A DNA stretch of 64,000 nt from Tragulus kanchil (Eukaryota > Chordata > Mammalia > Artiodactyla > Tragulidae). Below, piece by piece: positions 59,020 to 64,000 of this stretch. Under the pieces are notes generated by a model. It was not told where the DNA came from. It worked only from the letters and a program-made list of their open reading frames with translations, and made no database searches. The stretch covers positions 40,037,874 through 40,101,873 of the forward strand of contig JAIOJX010000003.1 of NCBI GenBank assembly GCA_022376925.1, written 5' to 3'. How positions within the stretch are numbered: the first letter of the stretch is position 1; every line of letters begins with the position of its first letter. The position numbers were made by a program, and so were the translations under genes.

Positions 59020-59267
59020 TTTGGTTTATTTATTTATTTATTTCCATCCATCTGTATTCTTTGGCCAGTGTGGGCCTTCCACTGCAGTGGCCTCCCTCCT
59101 TGCAGAGCACCGACTCCGGGCGCATGTCCTCCAGAGTGCTGGCTCGTAATTGGACTCACAGGTCCAGCCACTCTGTGGCATGGAGCATCTCCCTGGGCCA
59201 GGGATCAAACCAGTGCTCCTTGCACTACAAGGGGGACTCTTTACCCACTGGACCACCAAGGAAGCCC
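59020..59267 (-). mobile_element. CHR-2-type SINE (second copy through D24)
   Basis: Duplicate of 57932-58179. CTCCGGGCGCATG is the family-like reading, so the first copy probably has the error. Confidence 0.92.
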
Positions 59268-59608
59268 CCTACATTTTGCTTTTTACAGTTAGTATTTTAG
59301 CCTATCCAGACTTGATGTTTTAGTTTCAGAGTTAGAAATATAATTTTCTCCCCTTCCACAACCATGTATTAGTGCCATCTACTGCAATGTCCATTGCATT
59401 TCTCCTACTTGATTTCCAAAGCTTGTCCGTCATGTATCAAGGGTGAATATATGTGGAAATCTTTTTCTTGGCTCTCTATTTCAGTTTTTCTTTGGTCATA
59501 TTGCCTCACAAAATAACTAGCGGACAAGGTAGTAGCACATGATAAAATTAAAAAGCCACACATATTTTAGCATTAATTTATGGTTGATTGTTATATAAGC
59601 ATTGAAAC
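59268..59608. other. Unassigned stretch, possibly further L1
   Basis: May continue the old L1 beyond the SINE, but I cannot recognise it with confidence. Confidence 0.4.
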
Positions 59609-60165
59609 TGTAAAAGTGGGCTTCCCTGGTGGTGCATCCGTAAAGAGTCTGCCTTGCAGTGCAGGGGGCATTGGTTCAATTCCTGGCCTGAGAAGATCCC
59701 ACGTTCGGCAGAGCAGCTGGACCTGTGTGTCTAATTACATGAAGCTCATGTGCTTAGAGCCAGTGCTCTACAACAAGAGTCTGCTGTGGTGGGAGGCCCA
59801 CACAGGCCAGAGAATAAAGATCGATGAAAATAAATAAATAAAAAGCCAATAGGGCTTCCCTGGTGGTCCAGTGGGTAAGGACGCTGCCTTGCAGTGCAAG
59901 GGGTGCCCATTAGATCCCTGGCCTGGGAAGATCCCACCTGGACCAATGTGTCCAACTACCGAGCTGGAGCTCTGGAGCGCATGCGCCTGAAGCGGGTGCT
60001 CTGCAAGGAGAGAGGCCACTGTGATGGGAGGCCCACACAGGCCAAAGAACAAAGATGGATGAAAATAGATAAATGAAAGACCAATAGAAGTGACCAAAAA
60101 GAAAAAAAAAAACAATAAAAGAGGCCAAAATTCAAAAAAAAAAAAAAAAAGAAAGTGTAAAAGTG
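59609..60165 (+). mobile_element. Outer CHR-2-type SINE with 10-base target duplication
   Basis: Body 59619-59851 (GGCTTCCCTGGTGGTGCATC, GGTTCAATTCCTGGCC, GGGAGGCCCACACAGGCCAG, GAATAAAGATCGATGAAAAT). Its tail resumes at 60113-60155 (CAATAAAAGAGGCCAAAATT plus A-run) after an inner SINE. TGTAAAAGTG at 59609-59618 and 60156-60165 is the target-site duplication of the outer element. Confidence 0.92.
59852..60112 (+). mobile_element. Inner CHR-2-type SINE inserted in a CHR-2 tail
   Basis: GGGCTTCCCTGGTGGTCCAG, GTGGGTAAGGACG, CATTAGATCCCTGGCCTGGG, GCTCTGGAGCGCATGCGCCT, AACAAAGATGGATGAAAATA, GACCAATAGAAGTGACC, A-rich tail. CAATA flanks both sides (59847-59851 and 60113-60117). The A box and B box regions are near family-typical, so it is younger than its host. 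Confidence 0.92.
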
Positions 60166-60722
60166 TTAGTCACTCATTCTCATTCATGTCAACTAAAAGA
60201 TATAGTCATGACCTGAAAGTAGAGAGTTTTTTATTTCATGGGAATTTTTGGGACTCCGAGGCCGGGGAGACAGCACCTCAGTAGCTCTGAGAAAACTGTT
60301 CCAAGAAGGCAGCAAGGGAAGTCAGGATATATATCCATTTGCAACAAAGCAGACAGTCTGAACATCAAAGATTAACCTACATTTTGCTTTTTACAGTTAG
60401 TATTTTAGCCTATCCAGACTTGATGTTTTAGTTTCAGAGTTAGAAATATAATTTTCTCCCCTTCCACAACCATGTATTAGTGCCATCTACTGCAATGTCC
60501 ATTGCATTTCTCCTACTTGATTTCCAAAGCTTGTCCGTCATGTATCAAGGGTGAATATATGTGGAAATCTTTTTCTTGGCTCTCTATTTCAGTTTTTCTT
60601 TGGTCATATTGCCTCACAAAATAACTTAACTAGCGGACAAGGTAGTAGCACATGATAAAAATTAAAAAGCCACACATATTTTAGCATTAATTTATGGTTG
60701 ATTGTTATATAAGCATTGAAAC
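60166..60722. other. LTR-like segment start and D25 junction
   Basis: 60166-60375 is the first copy of the sequence at 61284-61493; 60376-60722 repeats 59268-59608. Confidence 0.5.
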
Positions 60723-61283
60723 TGTAAAAGTGGGCTTCCCTGGTGGTGCATCCGTAAAGAGTCTGCCTTGCAGTGCAGGGGGCATTGGTTCAATTCCTGG
60801 CCTGAGAAGATCCCACGTTCGGCAGAGCAGCTGGACCTGTGTGTCTAATTACATGAAGCTCATGTGCTTAGAGCCAGTGCTCTACAACAAGAGTCTGCTG
60901 TGGTGGGAGGCCCACACAGGCCAGAGAATAAAGATCGATGAAAATAAATAAATAAAAAGCCAATAGGGCTTCCCTGGTGGTCCAGTGGGTAAGGACGCTG
61001 CCTTGCAGTGCAAGGGGTGCCCATTAGATCCCTGGCCTGGGAAGATCCCACCTGGACCAATGTGTCCAACTACCGAGCTGGAGCTCTGGAGCGCATGCGC
61101 CTGAAGCGGGTGCTCTGCAAGGAGAGAGGCCACTGTGATGGGAGGCCCACACAGGCCAAAGAACAAAGATGGATGAAAATAGATAAATGAAAGACCAATA
61201 GAAGTGACCAAAAAGAAAAAAAAAAAAAAACAATAAAAGAGGCCAAAATTCAAAAAAAAAAAAAAAAAGAAAGTGTAAAAGTG
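60723..61283 (+). mobile_element. Outer CHR-2-type SINE (second copy through D25)
   Basis: Duplicate of 59609-60165, with target duplications at 60723-60732 and 61274-61283. A-runs are longer in this copy. Confidence 0.92.
60966..61230 (+). mobile_element. Inner CHR-2-type SINE (second copy through D25)
   Basis: Duplicate of 59852-60112 at offset about 1114. Confidence 0.92.
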
Positions 61284-61329
61284 TTAGTCACTCATTCTCA
61301 TTCATGTCAACTAAAAGATATAGTCATGA

Positions 61330-61770
61330 CCTGAAAGTAGAGAGTTTTTTATTTCATGGGAATTTTTGGGACTCCGAGGCCGGGGAGACAGCACCTCAGT
61401 AGCTCTGAGAAAACTGTTCCAAGAAGGCAGCAAGGGAAGTCAGGATATATATCCATTTGCAACAAAGCAGACAGTCTGAACATCAAAGATTAAGTAGGCT
61501 AAATTAAGAATTTAGGGAGGATACAAGCCTCTGGGCTTACTTAATTCATTCCTTGCATATGCACCTCCTCTTATCTGGGGCCGATCTGGCTTTCTTGTTC
61601 ACCTTGCTTCTTGCATTCCCTCAGCCCCTCCACAGTCACCATGAAGGGAGTAGCATTCATGAGGATCACAGTTTTGGGAGTCCTCATTCCCATTTGGAGA
61701 CCAGAAATCGCTGGTGGCTATGATATTTCTTGCTTATGAATATGGCAGAAGATATTTTTCATTTCACAAT
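61330..61770 (+). mobile_element. Possible endogenous-retrovirus LTR fragment
   Basis: GC-richer segment: CCGAGGCCGGGGAGACAGCA, CTCTGAGAAAACTGTTCC, TCAGGATATATATCCATTTG, AACAAAGCAGACAGTCTGAA, CATATGCACCTCCTCTTATC, TGGGGCCGATCTGGC. It resembles LTRs I know from bovine DNA, but I see no matching second LTR, primer-binding site or internal coding region. At most a decayed solo LTR. The left part is also at 60212-60375. Confidence 0.35.
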
Positions 61771-61953
61771 CTTCTCTGACTCTCTGCGACCTCATGGACT
61801 GTAGCCCGTAAGGCTCCTCTGTCCATGGATTTCCCAGGCAAGAATCCTGGAGTGGATTCCCATTCCCTTCTCCAGGGGATCTTCTGAACGCAGGGGTGTA
61901 CCTGCCTGCACTGCAGGCAAATTCTTTACCATCTGAGCCACCAGGGAAGACCT
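61771..61953 (-). mobile_element. Bov-tA SINE
   Basis: Reverse copy: GACTCTCTGCGACCTCATGG, CTGTAGCCCGTAAGGCTCCT, TTCCCAGGCAAGAATCCTGG, TTCTCCAGGGGATCTTCTGA, AAATTCTTTACCATCTGAGC, CACCAGGGAAGACC. A short internal deletion removes part of the B box. Confidence 0.92.
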
Positions 61954-62341
61954 TAATATAAGCATTAGGACTATTTATTTTTTAACACCAAAACACCACT
62001 TCATAGGCTAATTAGGCAAACCTAGAAGATAAACAAGACCACCTACATGATTTGGAGAATCCAGTGAAAAACAGAAATACAAGGCTTTTTGTTAAAAAAT
62101 AGTAGAACTTCCAAGCAGGTGGTATCACAGTATTCAACCTAGCCTGGGCTTCTTCTGAGAATGGTGCTCTGTGAAACTGCACAGATCATGTATATTTAAA
62201 GTCAATCCTGCTGATAAAATATGGTGAACTTATTTGCTTTTCCCTTGAGAAATGGAGTATGATGCAAGGGGAAGCCCCAGATTCTTACAGAAAATAGTTT
62301 TTAGTCATAAAACCTAGATTATCCAAAAAGAATTGTTACCT
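61954..62341. other. Unassigned stretch, single copy
   Basis: No repeat or coding signal recognised. Confidence 0.5.
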
Positions 62342-62706
62342 TTGAATTGCGGTGTTGGAGAAGACTCTGGAGAGTCCCTTGGAATGCAGGGAGAACAAAC
62401 CAGTCAGTCCTCAAAGAAATCAACCCTGAATATTTATTGGAAGAACTGATGCTGAAGCTGAAGCTTCAATACTTTGGCCACCTGATGCGTGGAGACAACT
62501 CTTGGGAAAGACCCTGATGCTGGGAAAAATAGAAGGAAGAAGGAGAAGGGGATGACAGAGGATCAGATGGTTGGATGGCATCACTGAGTTAATGGACATG
62601 AGTTTGAGCAAGCTCCAGAAAATGGTGAAGAATAGGAAATCCTAGCGTGCTTCAGTCCATGGGGTCACAGGAAATTGGGCACAACTGAGCAGCTGAACTG
62701 AACTGA
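62342..62706 (+). mobile_element. BovB LINE 3' end
   Basis: GCGGTGTTGGAGAAGACTCT, GGAGAGTCCCTTGGAATGCA, CAATACTTTGGCCACCTGAT, GGGGATGACAGAGGATCAGA, TGGTTGGATGGCATCACTGA, GTCCATGGGGTCACAGG and terminal GAGCAGCTGAACTGAACTGA. 5'-truncated, frame broken; closest to intact of the BovB 3' ends here. Confidence 0.94.
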
Positions 62707-63294
62707 AAAGAAAGCAAACATCTAGACTGGTATCAGGTGAATTTTTAACAGTACATTACATTTAATGCTACTCAATATACCTGTAATGTCAAGGACTCTT
62801 ACAACTAACAAGGAGAAGAATCGATCTTTAAGTAGTCCAGTTTTATTCCTCTTCTCTAACTAAAAGTTTGACCCTCTAACTTCTTACATATTATTATGCT
62901 TTTGCTTGAATGCCACACCATATTACAAGTATCTTTCTTAGATTCAATGCCATAACACAGCAAACTGAATATATTCTTTGCATAGTTTCCTGCTGTGTTT
63001 ACTTTATGATGTCTTAAATAATTGTTGAAAGGAATTTATAGCCCCACATTACTAACTCATGTGCCAAGAATACTTAACTGAAAGATTATTTGAATTAGTC
63101 CCTGTGGATGTATCCTCTTACAACCTCTTATTAGATATTTTAGTATTTGGTAAAGGAATAAACTATTTGTAGTGTTAAAAGTTGGCTCAATTTTGTATAG
63201 AATGTACTAAATAATGTCTCTGTTATTCAGTATTGTCATGGACTCTTTTATCACATGTCATAAAATTTTAAAGAATATCAAAAATTATAATTCA
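62707..63294. other. Unassigned AT-rich stretch
   Basis: No recognised repeat or gene. Confidence 0.5.
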
Positions 63295-63580
63295 ATTTTT
63301 TTCTATTCCTTCATTTTTGTTAGTATTAATTGCTTTACAATGTTGTATTAGTTTCTATTATATAACATCAAGAATCTCCATGTATATATTTTATTATAAA
63401 TATCCCCTCCCTCTTAAGCCCCCCTCCTACCCATCTAGGTCATCATAGAGCACCAATCTGACCTCCTTGTACTATATAGCAGCTTTCTACTGTTTCTGCT
63501 TTTCTTTATATTTTACACATGGTAGTGGATATATGTTCCTTATCTACATAAAAAAAAAATCTTTATGATCTTTATGACTC
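63295..63580 (-). mobile_element. L1 3' UTR
   Basis: Reverse complement of an L1 3' end: ATTGCTTTACAATGTTGTAT, AGTTTCTATTATATAACATC, CCTACCCATCTAGGTCATCA, TAGAGCACCAATCTGACCTC, ACACATGGTAGTGGATATAT. Confidence 0.85.
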
Positions 63581-64000
63581 ACTGCTTTGCTTTTCTAAAC
63601 ATTCTAAACATTACTGGTCCTTTTCTCTATAGTTTGGTTGTAAGTGAAGGCTTCATTTTGAACGTCAGTTATTGGACTAGTTTGTAATGGCTCAGTCATC
63701 TGTGACTGTAGTTGCTGAACCTAATTCCATTGATTCTTCTGCTCACCGATTCTTGGTTAGATTGTCAACTGCTGCTTGAGCATATTCATATGCCTTCAGA
63801 TTGTGCCCTATTCTAATTTGCCTTTCCTAAAATGATTAGGAAAATGCTTATTAATTTATTAGAATTCAGTGTCAAGTAATTCACAGGCTTCAAAGAAGCA
63901 ACCAACCTAGACAGAAGTGCATGAATTTTGATAATAGGTCTTTTGACTGAAGTTAGATCCCTAACCAACCTTCCATTCTTAATGTTTAGATTCACTGCTG
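63581..64000. other. Unassigned stretch to window end
   Basis: AT-rich, no recognised gene or repeat. A reverse 60-codon frame (63813-63995) has no motif. Confidence 0.45.

Larger units (their letters stand above)
57261..59356. repeat. Tandem duplication D24 (period 1088)
   Basis: Positions 57261-58268 recur at 58350-59356. The bases 58269-58349 are a corrupted, partly deleted version of 57128-57260, so the second tile probably begins about 130 bases further left in the source. A minus-strand CHR-2 SINE within an old L1 is duplicated. Confidence 0.95.
59268..61493. repeat. Tandem duplication D25 (period 1108-1118)
   Basis: Positions 59268-60375 recur at 60376-61493 with a blunt junction. 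Offsets grow through a TTAA insertion (near 60627) and longer A-runs. The block contains the nested pair of CHR-2 SINEs. No duplication is seen to the right of it. Confidence 0.96.

Noticed and set aside
59852..60112. tRNA gene calls from the A and B boxes of SINE heads
   Set aside because: The heads of Bov-tA and CHR-2 keep Pol III box-like motifs but do not fold as tRNAs and are followed by SINE bodies. Functional tRNA genes are not supported.
1..64000. A new biological system of regularly repeated ~1.1 kb units
   Set aside because: The units share no sequence with each other across different sites; only neighbours match. The common property is the overlap length, not a motif, which points to assembly rather than a repeat family, satellite or amplification system.

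Overview
This window is mammalian nuclear DNA from a ruminant, most likely a bovid. It is packed with ruminant-specific retroposons: Bov-tA SINEs (tRNA-Glu-like head joined to a BovB-derived tail), BovB (RTE-type) LINE 3' ends on both strands, a second tRNA-Glu-derived SINE family of CHR-2 type, and several ages of L1. I see no protein-coding exon, rRNA, functional tRNA, CRISPR array or prokaryotic gene. The open frames present are short and either lie inside L1, BovB or SINE copies or have no recognisable content. The native locus is best read as intergenic or deep intronic, repeat-rich DNA.

The dominant feature is structural. At 25 positions, about every 1.8-4.9 kb, a block of about 1.07-1.23 kb is followed at once by a near-identical direct copy. 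The junctions fall near 547, 2957, 6267, 8337, 10325, 13260, 15640, 17688, 19535, 22412, 24234, 26599, 29589, 31989, 34189, 39061, 41857, 45562, 47393, 50521, 52420, 54360, 56300, 58309 and 60376. Some junctions are blunt with 3-7 bases of shared sequence. Others carry about 6-80 bases of filler that often looks like a garbled echo of the nearby sequence. When neighbouring junctions are close, part of the sequence appears three times. All of this fits one model: 26 tiles of about 1.8-4.9 kb, each overlapping the next by about 1.1 kb, written end to end without removing the overlap. About 27 kb of the 64 kb is then redundant and the real locus is about 36.5 kb. I infer an assembly, consensus or gap-filling artefact, not a biological tandem array.

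Layout of the non-redundant content, left to right: a Bov-tA, and an L1 fragment split by another Bov-tA (0-1.7 kb); unassigned DNA, an L1 3' end and an old DNA-transposon-like repeat (1.7-5 kb); L1, Bov-tA and CHR-2 pieces (5-7 kb); mostly unassigned AT-rich DNA with Bov-tA and BovB 3' ends (7-20 kb); unassigned DNA with one Bov-tA (20-25 kb); two CHR-2 SINEs with clear target-site duplications (26-28 kb); Bov-tA and CHR-1-like SINEs (29-32 kb); a long old L1 on the minus strand with a nested Bov-tA, an LTR-like stretch, a TG microsatellite and a younger minus-strand L1 end (33.6-37.4 kb); a CHR-2 SINE (38-40 kb); a plus-strand L1 3' end followed by a CHR-2 (40.3-43.3 kb); an old DNA element split by a Bov-tA (43.3-43.7 kb); more Bov-tA and a TA microsatellite (43.8-46 kb); an L1 tail and mostly unassigned DNA (47-51.8 kb); a CHR-2 (52-53 kb); an old minus-strand L1 split by a CHR-2 (56-59 kb); a CHR-2 nested in the tail of another CHR-2 (59.6-61.3 kb); and an LTR-like segment, Bov-tA, BovB and an L1 end (61.3-63.6 kb).

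No genes cooperate here. The biology visible is layered retroposition: old L1 and DNA elements, then CHR-type SINEs, then Bov-tA and BovB, overlaid by a technical duplication pattern that must be removed before copy number, ORFs or repeat density are interpreted. I assigned repeat families by eye from remembered consensus features, so subfamily names are deliberately broad.
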